Shown here: piece by piece, positions 25,661 to 33,059 of the stretch
Layout of the letters: each line of letters starts with the position of its first letter
Position numbering within the stretch: position 1 is the stretch's first letter
Assembly: GCF_005889745.1 (NCBI RefSeq)
Contig: NZ_VCKZ01000031.1
Location: 1 to 36,385, forward strand
Direction of reading: 5' to 3'
Length of the DNA stretch: 36,385 nt
Origin: Actinomadura geliboluensis
Lineage (GTDB): Bacteria; Actinomycetota; Actinomycetes; Streptosporangiales; Streptosporangiaceae
The notes under the pieces: generated by a model
Database searches by the model: none
The model's input: the letters and a program-made list of their open reading frames with translations, nothing else
Told to the model about the DNA's origin: nothing
Translations under genes and position numbers: made by a program

Positions 25661-26595
25661 ACCGTGACATCGACTCTCAGATCGCCCGGCTCGCCACCGT
25701 CACCGACGCCCAGGCCGCGCGGCTGCTGCCGGACGACGCCGCCGGCGACCTGGCCGACCGCATCACCGCCGCCGCCCCCGGCCCCGCGCCGGCGGCGCCC
25801 CGCAGGCGGCGCTCACCGCTGCTGACCTTCGGCCTCCCGCTGGCCACCGCGGGCGTGGCCTGCGCCGCCGCCGTCGCGGTGGCCGTCCTCCCCTCGGACG
25901 GCGGACCGGAGCGCACCCCGGCCGTCACCACCGCGAAGCCGAACCCGAACGTCTCCCTCGTGGCGGCCCTGTCCTTCACGCGCAAGGGCGGCTACATCGA
26001 CGTGAAGGTCCGCGACCCGCTCGCCGACCCGCAGCGGTACCGGGAGGAGTTCGCCCAGCACGGCCTCAAGGTCAAGCTGTCCTTCGTCCCCGGGTCGCCG
26101 TCCATCGTCGGCACCGTGGTCATGATGGACACGAGCGACGGCACGAAGCCGGACGACGTCACCACCATCACCGCGAAGGGCGAGTGCGAGACCGGCGGCG
26201 GGGGCGACATCTGCCCGGTCGGCGTCCGCGTCCGCACCGACTACAAGGGCAGCGCCGAGATCGCGTTCGCCCGCGCCGCCCGTCCGGGCGAGCAGTACTC
26301 CAGCAGCGCCCCGGTCACCGCTCCGGGCGAGGCCATGCACGGCATGACGTTCCGGGGCCACCGCGTGGGCGAGGTCCTCGCCGCTCTGAAGAAGCGCCAC
26401 GTCTCGGTGCCCGAGTACCGCTACATGGACGGCAACGAGAGCAAGGCCCTGTACCCGGGCCAAGTCCCGGACTCGTGGTACGTCCACGACGCGGTCCCCT
26501 GGGCCAAGGGCCAGGTCCTCCTGTTCGTGGGCGAAACCCCCAAGGAGCGGCCCGCACCGGCCCCGGACCTCCCCGGCCAGGGCCCGACCGGCTGA
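25657..26595 (+). CDS. Single-pass membrane partner of the sigma factor (candidate anti-sigma factor)
   Basis: The 312-residue protein has a cytoplasmic N-terminus of about 50 residues, one membrane helix (54-78, LLTFGLPLATAGVACAAAVA) and a long extracellular domain. It overlaps the sigma gene by four bases with GGAGA as ribosome site. The position and topology are those of an anti-sigma factor or sensor. However, the N-terminus lacks the H-x3-C-x2-C zinc motif of ZAS-type anti-sigma factors, so inhibition, if any, uses another fold. The outer domain has two Cys (CETGGGGDIC) likely in a disulfide. It resembles the uncharacterised membrane proteins often paired with actinobacterial ECF sigma factors. 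Confidence 0.65.
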   Translation: MNRDIDSQIARLATVTDAQAARLLPDDAAGDLADRITAAAPGPAPAAPRRRRSPLLTFGLPLATAGVACAAAVAVAVLPSDGGPERTPAVTTAKPNPNVSLVAALSFTRKGGYIDVKVRDPLADPQRYREEFAQHGLKVKLSFVPGSPSIVGTVVMMDTSDGTKPDDVTTITAKGECETGGGGDICPVGVRVRTDYKGSAEIAFARAARPGEQYSSSAPVTAPGEAMHGMTFRGHRVGEVLAALKKRHVSVPEYRYMDGNESKALYPGQVPDSWYVHDAVPWAKGQVLLFVGETPKERPAPAPDLPGQGPTG

Positions 26596-26599
26596 CGGC

Positions 26600-26962
26600 T
26601 CAGTCGCCCTGGCTGAGGGCGAGGGTGTCGAGGGCCGCGTAGGTGCCGGTGATCGCGACCAGGGCGGCCATCGAGCCGCGCGGGACGTCGCCGCGGGCCA
26701 GGTGGACCAGGCCCGCGGCGGTGTCGCACGCGTCCACCAGCAGGCAGAGCCGCCGCCACCGGCGCCGCGCCGCCGGGTCGCTCATCAGGTAGCCGGCGCC
26801 GAGCGCGACGGCGCGGCTGCCGAAGACGCGGATGAGGTAGCGGAGCTCGGGGGTGTCCCGGGAGCCCATGCCCGCCAGCTTCAGGTTGAGGCCGGGCGCC
26901 GCGAGCGCCAGCGTCCCCCAGGCGACCCGGCCGCCCGCCAACATCTCCAGTGCGCGTTCCAT
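26600..26962 (-). CDS. Small predicted membrane protein, function unknown
   Basis: This 120-residue protein has three or four weak hydrophobic segments (GTLALAAPGLNLKLAG, AVALGAGYLMS, LCLLVDACDTAAGLVHLA, MAALVAITGTYAALDTLAL). The pattern of a conserved N-terminal GRVAWG and a central LIRVFGSRAVALG is seen in small actinobacterial membrane proteins of unknown role. It converges with the sigma-partner gene (4-base gap) and lies downstream of the NADAR gene with a 36-base gap, possibly in one transcript. Confidence 0.65.
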   Translation of the reverse strand: MERALEMLAGGRVAWGTLALAAPGLNLKLAGMGSRDTPELRYLIRVFGSRAVALGAGYLMSDPAARRRWRRLCLLVDACDTAAGLVHLARGDVPRGSMAALVAITGTYAALDTLALSQGD

Positions 26963-26998
26963 GCCGCCGACCCTGCCAAAGCCCGCGGCGCGGATCGA

Positions 26999-27568
26999 TT
27001 ACCCCGGGGGTAACAGCGACTCGCGGACGGCCATGAGGGCGAAGCCGAGGAGGTTCTCGCCGCGCCAGGACGCGACCTGCTCGGCGCGGGGGTCGTCGGC
27101 GGCGAGGCCGATGCCCCAGACGCGGTCGAGGGGGCTCGCCTCGACGAGGACGCGGTCGCCGGTGCCGGCGAGGTAGTCGCGCAGTTCTTCGTGCTGGGCG
27201 AACTTCGCCTCGTTGGCCCGTGTGACTATCGCCACACGATGGTTCCGCCACGTTTCCTCGTCGAAGTTCCGGACGCGGCGGCCGAGGTCTTTCGCGCGGC
27301 GGGGATGGGCCGCGGCGATGACGGCGGCGGCCGTTTCCTCGTCGCCGAAGAGGCGGGCTTTCCCAGCCATCATGTAGTGCTCGGCCGTCCGATAGGTGAC
27401 GCCGTCCACGGTGAACGGGGACGGCCACCACTGGCTGAGGTAGCCGCGACCAGGGGTCTGATGGCCCCAGAAGAACAGGAACTTCAGGCGGGCGCCCTTG
27501 TTCTGCAGGCGGGCCAGTTCGGCTGCGTCCATGGGAGAAGGGTGCCAGGGCGCGGGCGCGGCGGCCAT
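26999..27568 (-). CDS. NADAR-family protein (YbiA-like, DUF1768)
   Basis: The protein of about 189 residues shows the NADAR/YbiA pattern: LSQWWPSPFTVDGVTYRTAE with HYMMAGKARLFGD, the catalytic-region KDLGRRVRNFDEETWRNHR, a KFAQHEELRDYL block, and the C-terminal DRVWGIGLA with ENLLGFALM. Family members are N-glycosidases acting on riboflavin intermediates (YbiA) or ADP-ribosylated guanine in DNA/RNA, sometimes as antitoxins to DarT-like toxins. No ribosyltransferase toxin is adjacent. I chose the ATG at 27568 with GGAAA upstream; the frame also opens at a TTG at 27598. Confidence 0.88.
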   Translation of the reverse strand: MAAAPAPWHPSPMDAAELARLQNKGARLKFLFFWGHQTPGRGYLSQWWPSPFTVDGVTYRTAEHYMMAGKARLFGDEETAAAVIAAAHPRRAKDLGRRVRNFDEETWRNHRVAIVTRANEAKFAQHEELRDYLAGTGDRVLVEASPLDRVWGIGLAADDPRAEQVASWRGENLLGFALMAVRESLLPPG

Positions 27569-27619
27569 CGGGTTTTCCGGTCGGGAATGGATGATCAATT
27601 CCCGGCGTTAGGGGTCCTG

Positions 27620-27661
27620 CCGCGTCCCTGCTCGGGGGAGGGACGCGGTCTAGACCATTTT
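27620..27661 (+). terminator. Hairpin followed by T run in the NADAR/small-ORF gap
   Basis: CCGCGTCCCT (27620-27629) pairs perfectly with AGGGACGCGG (27639-27648) around a 9-base loop. The palindrome GGTCTAGACC follows at 27647-27656, and TTTT at 27658-27661. On the plus strand this has terminator form, though no plus-strand gene lies upstream; it may be an attenuator or a barrier to antisense transcription. Confidence 0.4.
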
Positions 27662-27733
27662 GCGAAAGCGGGCCGGTGGCCGGGAACATTTGCTGATCAG
27701 ACCCCGGCTCGAACTGGGAGGACTGCGGTACCA

Positions 27734-27859
27734 ATGGAGAATGCCCTGGCGAACCCTCGTCGCACGAAGATCGACTCGTGGCCGGAGCGGCGGCCGATGG
27801 ACGCGGACGCGGAGCGTCCCGCGGAGGCCGAGGCCGGCGAGGATCTCGCGGCGCGCTGA
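27734..27859 (+). CDS. 41-residue acidic-tailed small protein, function unknown
   Basis: The ORF starts MENALANPRRTKIDSWPERR and ends in an Ala/Glu-rich tail (AEAEAGEDLAAR). It has no membrane segment and no Cys. A GGGAGG site lies 12 bases upstream, a little far. The stop codon falls within a hairpin and a terminator-like hairpin follows on the same strand, so a short independent transcript is plausible. I recognise no family, and whether it is translated is uncertain. Confidence 0.45.
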   Translation: MENALANPRRTKIDSWPERRPMDADAERPAEAEAGEDLAAR

Positions 27860-27906
27860 TCTGCGCATAGATCAGGACCCGTCCGGTCGATCCGGGCGGG
27901 TTCTTC
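27856..27906 (+). terminator. Two hairpins ending in a terminator after the 41-codon ORF
   Basis: A first hairpin, CTGATCT/AGATCAG (27856-27862 and 27869-27875), overlaps the stop codon. A second has a 10-bp stem with one G-T pair (27877-27886 with 27892-27901) and runs into TTCTT. The second has the form of a rho-independent terminator for plus-strand transcription. It also lies just beyond the stop of the LacI gene on the other strand. Confidence 0.55.
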
Positions 27907-27926
27907 GCGTCTCGGCTCTTCGCGTC

Positions 27927-28985
27927 TCAGCGGGGTGCGGCGGTGCTGGCGCGCAGCACGACCTCGCCGGCGACGCGCTCGATGCGGCTGCGGCGGGCGG
28001 AGGGCTCGCGCAGGGCGAGGCCCATGACGCGCTCCCCCATCGCGTCGAGCGGCAGCGCGACGGTGGTCAGCGGCGGGGTCAGGTCGCGGACGATCGGGAT
28101 GTCGTCGAAGCCCGCGAGGGAGATGTCGCCGGGCACTGACAGGCCGCTGTCGCGGAAGGCGGCGAGGGCGCCGATCGCCATCACGTCGGTGACGGCGAAC
28201 ACGCAGGTGGGCGGGGTGTCGCGGCGCAGCAGCTCGGTCGCCGCCGCGTAGCCGCCGTCGCGGGTGAAGGCGGCCTCGACGATGTGCTCCGGGGGGATCC
28301 GCACGCCCGCGTCGGCGAGCGCGTCGGCGAAGCCGCCGAGCCGGTCGGACACGGTGGTCAGGGCGCGCGGGCCGGACAGCACGCCGAAGTCGCGGTGGCC
28401 GAGGTCGAGCAGCGCGCGGGCGAGGGCGGCGGCGCCCTCCCGGTTCTGCGGCAGCACGGCGTCGACCTTGAGGCTGCGGTGCCGGCTGAGGACGGCGACG
28501 CGGCCGCCGGTGCGCTGGTAGGGGTCCAGCTCGGCGGCCATCGAGCGCTCCCAGTCGCGGTCCTCGAAGCCGGAGCCGATGAGCAGGATCGCGCGGGCCC
28601 GCTGGGCGCGCAGCATCGCCACGTACTCGATCTCGCGGGCCGGGTCGCGGAACGTGCTGGCGAGCATCACCAGCATCCCGTGGTCGGCGGCGGTGCGCAT
28701 CACGCCGCGGGCGACGGCGGCGAAGTAGGGGTCGCTGACGTCGTGGCAGATCACCCCGACGGAGGTGCTGGACGCGCTGGCCAGCGCCTGGGCGTGCGCG
28801 TTCGGCGTGTAGCTGAGCCGTCCGGCGGAGGCGAGCACGCGCTCCCGGAGGTCGGCGCGGACCTGCGAGGTCCCGTTCAGGACGCGGGACGCGGTGGCGA
28901 GGGAGACGCCGGCGTCGCGGGCCACGTCCTGCAGGGTCACGTAGGCCCGCTCCGCGCGCTCCTCCTCGGCCGCTTCGGTCATCAC
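27927..28985 (-). CDS. LacI-family transcriptional repressor
   Basis: The 352-residue protein has the LacI helix-turn-helix and hinge: VTLQDVARDAGVSLATASRV at about 16-35, and AQALASASSTSVGVI. A periplasmic-binding-protein-like effector domain follows (SDPYFAAVARGVMRTAAD, then TDVMAIGALAAFRDSGLSVP and DISLAGFDDIPIVRDLTPPL). It is divergent from the importer/catabolic operon. The intergenic region carries two copies of the palindrome GAAAGCGCTTTC, the kind of CG-centred site bound by LacI/GalR proteins. It should therefore repress the operon and probably itself until a sugar-like effector binds. Confidence 0.93.
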   Translation of the reverse strand: MMTEAAEEERAERAYVTLQDVARDAGVSLATASRVLNGTSQVRADLRERVLASAGRLSYTPNAHAQALASASSTSVGVICHDVSDPYFAAVARGVMRTAADHGMLVMLASTFRDPAREIEYVAMLRAQRARAILLIGSGFEDRDWERSMAAELDPYQRTGGRVAVLSRHRSLKVDAVLPQNREGAAALARALLDLGHRDFGVLSGPRALTTVSDRLGGFADALADAGVRIPPEHIVEAAFTRDGGYAAATELLRRDTPPTCVFAVTDVMAIGALAAFRDSGLSVPGDISLAGFDDIPIVRDLTPPLTTVALPLDAMGERVMGLALREPSARRSRIERVAGEVVLRASTAAPR

Positions 28986-29036
28986 CGCCCCCTCGGTCGA
29001 CGCCGCCCGGCGCGGCGGGTCTTGGCGAAGACCCTC

Positions 29037-29066
29037 TTGACCGCGGTGCGCGTCGCTTCCTACGGT
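29037..29066 (+). promoter_or_regulatory. Promoter of the importer/catabolic operon
   Basis: TTGACC (29037-29042) and TACGGT (29061-29066) are separated by 18 bases. The predicted transcription start falls within the operator that follows, about 50 bases before the first gene. Confidence 0.6.
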
Positions 29067-29072
29067 ACATCA

Positions 29073-29097
29073 GAAAGCGCTTTCTGAACGCGCTTTC
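29073..29097. promoter_or_regulatory. Paired LacI-type operators, importer promoter
   Basis: GAAAGCGCTTTC (29073-29084) is a perfect palindrome, extending to CAGAAAGCGCTTTCTG over 29071-29086. A second copy, GAACGCGCTTTC (29086-29097), has one mismatch. The two are 13 bp apart centre to centre and cover the predicted transcription start. The same pair arrangement recurs at 36299-36323. Confidence 0.8.
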
Positions 29098-29122
29098 ACA
29101 GGCACCCGTCCCGGAGGACCCC

Positions 29123-29992
29123 ATGGTGAGTCAGGGCACGACGACCGCGCCGTCCCCAGCGGACGCGCCCGGCGTCGTCGAACGCGGCCGGCCCGGCGCG
29201 GGCGAGCGGCTACGCGACGGCCTGGAGCGGTCGTGGCGGCCGGTCGCGCTGCTGCTGGCCTGCTTCGCGGCCTGGTGGGCCGTCAGCGCGTTCAAGCTGG
29301 TCGAGGAGTACCTCGTCCCCTCGCCCGGCGCGACGCTGCGGCTGATGGCCGACAAGTGGGGCTACATCTGGCACCACACGTGGGTCACCACGTACGAGAC
29401 CCTGATCGGCTTCGCGCTCGCGGTGCTCATCGGGGTCGCGGCCGCGGTGATCATGGTGTACTCGTCCACGGTCGAGCGCACCCTCTACCCGATCCTGCTG
29501 TTCGCGCAGGTCATCCCGAAGATCGCGATCGCCCCGCTGTTCGTGGTGTGGCTCGGCTTCGGGATCGGCCCCAAGATCGTCGTCGCGGTCCTGATCGCGT
29601 TCTTCCCGGTGGTGATCTCGATGGTCGCCGGGCTGAAGGCGGTGGACCCGGAGATGCTGCAGCTGTCGGCCACGATGGGCGCGAGCCCGCTGGCCACGTT
29701 CGCCAAGATCCGGCTGCCCGCCTCGCTCCCGCACCTGTTCTCCGGCCTGAAGGTCGCGGTCACCCTCGCCGTCACCGGCGCCGTCGTCGGCGAGTTCGTC
29801 GGCGCGAACGAGGGGCTCGGCTACGTGATCCTGCAGGCCAACGGAAACCTCGACACCCCGATGCTGTTCGCCGGGCTGCTGGTCATGTCGGCCATCGGCG
29901 TCGTGATGTTCGTCGTCGTCGAGGTCGCGGAGAAGCTGCTGCTGCCCTGGCACGCGAGCAACCGCGGCGAAGCCGTCACCACCACCTACTGA
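29123..29992 (+). CDS. ABC importer permease (SsuC/TauC/ThiX-type)
   Basis: The 289-residue protein has a 40-residue cytoplasmic N-terminus and about six membrane helices. The cytoplasmic coupling loop of the BPD inner-membrane family is MLQLSATMGASPLATFAKIR followed by LPASLPHLFSGLKVA. It belongs to the group that transports nitrate, sulfonates, taurine or pyrimidine precursors with NMT1/THI5-type binding proteins, which agrees with the next gene. The first gene of the operon, it has GGAGG six bases before the ATG and starts just after the operator pair. Confidence 0.92.
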   Translation: MVSQGTTTAPSPADAPGVVERGRPGAGERLRDGLERSWRPVALLLACFAAWWAVSAFKLVEEYLVPSPGATLRLMADKWGYIWHHTWVTTYETLIGFALAVLIGVAAAVIMVYSSTVERTLYPILLFAQVIPKIAIAPLFVVWLGFGIGPKIVVAVLIAFFPVVISMVAGLKAVDPEMLQLSATMGASPLATFAKIRLPASLPHLFSGLKVAVTLAVTGAVVGEFVGANEGLGYVILQANGNLDTPMLFAGLLVMSAIGVVMFVVVEVAEKLLLPWHASNRGEAVTTTY

Positions 29993-30033
29993 CCCCCCGC
30001 CGCAACCCCACCCCATACGGAGGGCCGTCCGAT

Positions 30034-31056
30034 ATGAAACTCCGCACCTTCGCCATCGCCGTCCTCGCACCGGTCGTGGCGTTCGCCGGGACCGCCTGCG
30101 GCGGGGACTCCGACGAGACCACGAGCGCCTCGGGCAAGAAGCTGACCAAGGTCACGCTGACCCTGAACTGGTACCCGTACGGCGAGCACGCGCCGTTCTA
30201 CTACGGCAAGAAGAAGGGCATCTACGAGAAGCACGGCATCGACCTGGAGATCAAGGCCGGGCAGGGGTCGCAGAAGACCGTCCAGGCCGCCGCCGCCGGG
30301 CAGACCGACTTCGGCTGGGCCGACACGCCCGCGCTGCTGGCCGCCGTCGACAAGGGCATGCCGGTCAAGAGCGTCGGCGTCTTCCTGCAGACCACGCCCG
30401 CGTCGGTGCAGTCGTTCACCTCGTCCGGGATCAAGAAGCCCGCCGACCTGAAGGGCAAGAAGATCGCCGGGACGGCCGGGGACGCGCTGGCCCGCACCTT
30501 CCCGGTGTTCCTGCAGAAGAACGGGATCGACCCGAGCGAGGTGCCCGTCCAGAACACCGACCCGGCCGGGAAGATGGCCGCGGTGCTGTCCGGCAAGACG
30601 GCCGGGCTGATGGGCTTCGCCAACGACCAGGGCCCGACGATGGCCGACAAGTCCGGCAAGCCCGTCTCGTACCTGCGGTACGCCGACTTCGGGCTGAACT
30701 TCTTCTCCAACGGCCTGATCGTCGGCGAGCGGAAGCTGAAGAGCGACGCCGACCTCGTCAAGAAGATGGTCGCCGCCACGAGCGAGTCGTGGACGGCGGC
30801 GGAGGGCGACCAGGCGGGCGCCGTCGCGAGCATGGCCGGCGCGTCCGAGCAGCTCCCGCCGGAGAAGGTCATCACCGAGCAGTTCAAGACCACGCTGACC
30901 CTGCTGCACACCCCCGCGACGCAGGGCAAGGCCCCCGGCGTGAACGCCGAGGACGACTGGAAGACCACCATCACCACCTTCCAGCAGGCCGGAGTCATCG
31001 AGAAGGCGCAGCCGCCGTCGGAGTACTGGCAGGCGTCGGCCGCTCCGCAGTCATGA
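30034..31056 (+). CDS. ABC importer substrate-binding lipoprotein (NMT1/THI5-like)
   Basis: The 340-residue protein has a signal peptide with a probable lipobox (AFAGTAC-GG, Cys24) and a Ser/Thr-rich linker. The SBP domain follows: VTLTLNWYPYGEHAPFYYGK, then KKGIYEKHGIDLEIKAGQGS and QAAAAGQTDFGWADTPALLA, matching the NMT1/THI5-like fold. Relatives bind hydroxymethylpyrimidine/formylaminopyrimidine, riboflavin or other small heterocycles, and aliphatic sulfonates in more distant groups. No thiamine genes or TPP riboswitch-like leader are seen here, so thiamine precursors are unlikely; the operon suggests a catabolic substrate. It is 41 bases downstream of the permease. Confidence 0.9.
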   Translation: MKLRTFAIAVLAPVVAFAGTACGGDSDETTSASGKKLTKVTLTLNWYPYGEHAPFYYGKKKGIYEKHGIDLEIKAGQGSQKTVQAAAAGQTDFGWADTPALLAAVDKGMPVKSVGVFLQTTPASVQSFTSSGIKKPADLKGKKIAGTAGDALARTFPVFLQKNGIDPSEVPVQNTDPAGKMAAVLSGKTAGLMGFANDQGPTMADKSGKPVSYLRYADFGLNFFSNGLIVGERKLKSDADLVKKMVAATSESWTAAEGDQAGAVASMAGASEQLPPEKVITEQFKTTLTLLHTPATQGKAPGVNAEDDWKTTITTFQQAGVIEKAQPPSEYWQASAAPQS

Positions 31057-31067
31057 CGGGACGAGCG

Positions 31068-31883
31068 ATGAAGACCATGAGCAAATCGGCAGCCGAACCG
31101 GAGACCGGGCGGGAGACCGCCGTCAGCCTCGACGGGGTCGCGGTCAAGTTCCGCAGCCGCAAGCGCGACGTCACCGCCCTGCGCGAGGTGTCGCTGGACG
31201 TCGCGATGGGCGAGTTCGTCGCCATCGTCGGGCCGTCCGGCTGCGGCAAGTCCACGATGCTGAAGCTGGTCGCGGGCCTGCTGAAGCCCTCGACCGGGAA
31301 CGTTCTCCTGCGCGGCGACAAGGTCACCGGACCGCGCCACGACATCGGCTACGTGTTCCAGCGCGCCGCGCTGCTGGAGTGGCGCAGCGCCCGCAAGAAC
31401 ATCCTGCTCCAGGCGGAGATGCGCAAGATGCCGGCCGAGCAGGCCCGCCGGCGCACCGCCGAGCTGATCGAGATGACCGGCCTGACCGGGTTCGAGGACG
31501 CGCTGCCGCACGAGCTGTCCGGCGGCATGCAGCAGCGGGTCGCGCTGTGCCGCGCGCTGCTGCACGAACCGCCCGTCCTGCTGATGGACGAGCCGTTCGG
31601 CGCCCTCGACGCGCTCACCCGCGAGCAGCTCAACGTCGAGATGAACCGGATCTGGCGGGAGACGGGCACGACGATCCTGCTCGTCACGCACTCGATCGCG
31701 GAGGCCGCGTACCTGGCCGACCGGGTCGTGGTGATGAGCGACCGGCCCGGCACGATCGAGGAGGTCATCGACGTCGGCCTGCCGCCGGAGCGCGACTACG
31801 CGGCCACCATGGCCCGCCCCGAGTTCGCCCGCGTCACCAACCGCGTCCGAGGTCTGCTCGGCGCCGGTGCCGCGGCCGATTGA
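31068..31883 (+). CDS. ABC importer ATP-binding protein (SsuB/TauB/ThiZ-type)
   Basis: The 271-residue ATPase has Walker A GPSGCGKST, Q-loop YVFQRAALLEWRSARKN, signature LSGGMQQR, Walker B LLMDEPFGALD and switch His in LVTHSIAEA. The EPFGALDALTREQL pattern is typical of nitrate/sulfonate/thiamine-precursor importers. It completes the transporter with the two genes before it. An ATG at 31053 would overlap the binding-protein stop (ATGA) but has no ribosome site; the ATG at 31068 has a weak GGGACGAG. Either start leaves the domain complete. Confidence 0.92.
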   Translation: MKTMSKSAAEPETGRETAVSLDGVAVKFRSRKRDVTALREVSLDVAMGEFVAIVGPSGCGKSTMLKLVAGLLKPSTGNVLLRGDKVTGPRHDIGYVFQRAALLEWRSARKNILLQAEMRKMPAEQARRRTAELIEMTGLTGFEDALPHELSGGMQQRVALCRALLHEPPVLLMDEPFGALDALTREQLNVEMNRIWRETGTTILLVTHSIAEAAYLADRVVVMSDRPGTIEEVIDVGLPPERDYAATMARPEFARVTNRVRGLLGAGAAAD

Positions 31884-31913
31884 CACGTACACCACAGGTT
31901 GGGAAGGAACGGG

Positions 31914-33059
31914 ATGGAACGCAGGTCCATCGGGATCGTCATGAACGGCGTCACCGGCCGGATGGGGTACCGCCAGCACCTCCTCCGCTCGATCCTCGCG
32001 ATCCGCGAGCAGGGCGGGGTGCGCACGGGCGACGGCACCGTGCTGTGGCCGGAGCCGGTGCTCGTCGGGCGCAGCGAGGCCAAGCTGCGCGACCTCGCGG
32101 AGCGGCACGGGCTGACCGCGTGGACGACGGACCTGGCCGAGGCGCTGGCGCGTCCGGGCATCGACGTCTACTTCGACGCGCAGGTCACCGGCGCGCGGGT
32201 GGACGCGATCCGGGCGGCCGTCGCGGCGGGCAAGCACGTCTACACCGAGAAGCCGCTCGCCGAGGACCTGGACGAGGCGCTCGCGCTGGCCCGGCTCGCC
32301 GACGAGGCGGGCATCAAGCACGGCGTCGTCCAGGACAAGCTGTTCCTGCCGGGCCTGCTCAAGCTGAAGCGGCTGGTGGACGGCGGCTTCTTCGGCCGCA
32401 TCCTGTCGGTGCGCGGCGAGTTCGGCTACTGGGTGTTCGAGGGCGACTGGCAGGACGCGCAGCGGCCGAGCTGGAACTACCGGGCCGAGGACGGCGGCGG
32501 GATCATCCTCGACATGTTCTGCCACTGGCGGTACGTGCTGGACGGGGTGGTCGCGCCCGTCCGGTCCGTGCAGGCGCTCGGGGCGACGCACATCCCCGAG
32601 CGGGTGGACGAGGACGGCAAGCCCTACGAGGCGACCGCCGACGACGCCGCCTACGGCATCTTCGAGCTGGACGGCGGGATCGTCGCGCAGGTCAACTCGT
32701 CCTGGACGACCCGCGTGTTCCGCGACGAGCTGGTGGAGTTCCAGGTGGACGGGACGGAGGGCTCGGCGGTCGCGGGGCTGCGGCGCTGCCGCGTCCAGCA
32801 CCGGTCGATGACGCCGAAGCCGGTGTGGAACCCCGACCTGCCCGCCACCGAGGACTTCCGCTCGCAGTGGCAGGAGATCCCCGACAACGTCGAGTTCGAC
32901 AACGGGTTCAAGGCGCAGTGGGAGATGTTCCTGCGGCACGTCGCCGACGACGGCCCGTTCCCCTGGGACTTCTACGCGGGTGCGCGCGGCGTGCAGCTCG
33001 CCGAGCTGGGGCTGCGGTCCTGGCGGGAGGGCCGCCGGCTGGAGGTTCCGGACCTGTGA
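31914..33059 (+). CDS. Gfo/Idh/MocA-family NAD(P)-dependent oxidoreductase
   Basis: The 381-residue protein has an N-terminal Rossmann motif (IGIVMNGVTGRMG) and the family signature HVYTEKPLAEDLDEAL (Glu112-Lys113-Pro114). The C-terminal substrate domain contains WNYRAEDGGGIILDMFCHWR, with Asp and His in the usual catalytic positions. Such enzymes oxidise a ring or chain hydroxyl of sugars, inositols and related polyols. I start at 31914 because GGAAGGAACGGG lies directly upstream. The gene overlaps the next by four bases (GTGA). In the operon it is probably the first catabolic step after import. Confidence 0.92.
   Translation: MERRSIGIVMNGVTGRMGYRQHLLRSILAIREQGGVRTGDGTVLWPEPVLVGRSEAKLRDLAERHGLTAWTTDLAEALARPGIDVYFDAQVTGARVDAIRAAVAAGKHVYTEKPLAEDLDEALALARLADEAGIKHGVVQDKLFLPGLLKLKRLVDGGFFGRILSVRGEFGYWVFEGDWQDAQRPSWNYRAEDGGGIILDMFCHWRYVLDGVVAPVRSVQALGATHIPERVDEDGKPYEATADDAAYGIFELDGGIVAQVNSSWTTRVFRDELVEFQVDGTEGSAVAGLRRCRVQHRSMTPKPVWNPDLPATEDFRSQWQEIPDNVEFDNGFKAQWEMFLRHVADDGPFPWDFYAGARGVQLAELGLRSWREGRRLEVPDL

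Noticed and set aside
27682..27733. ECF-type promoter (GGGAAC) in front of the 41-codon ORF
   Set aside because: GGGAAC is present at 27682-27687, but no matching -10 element lies 16-18 bases downstream.
29123..31883. Thiamine-precursor importer under a TPP riboswitch
   Set aside because: The leader contains LacI operators and no TPP-riboswitch-like conserved blocks; the downstream genes are not thiamine genes.
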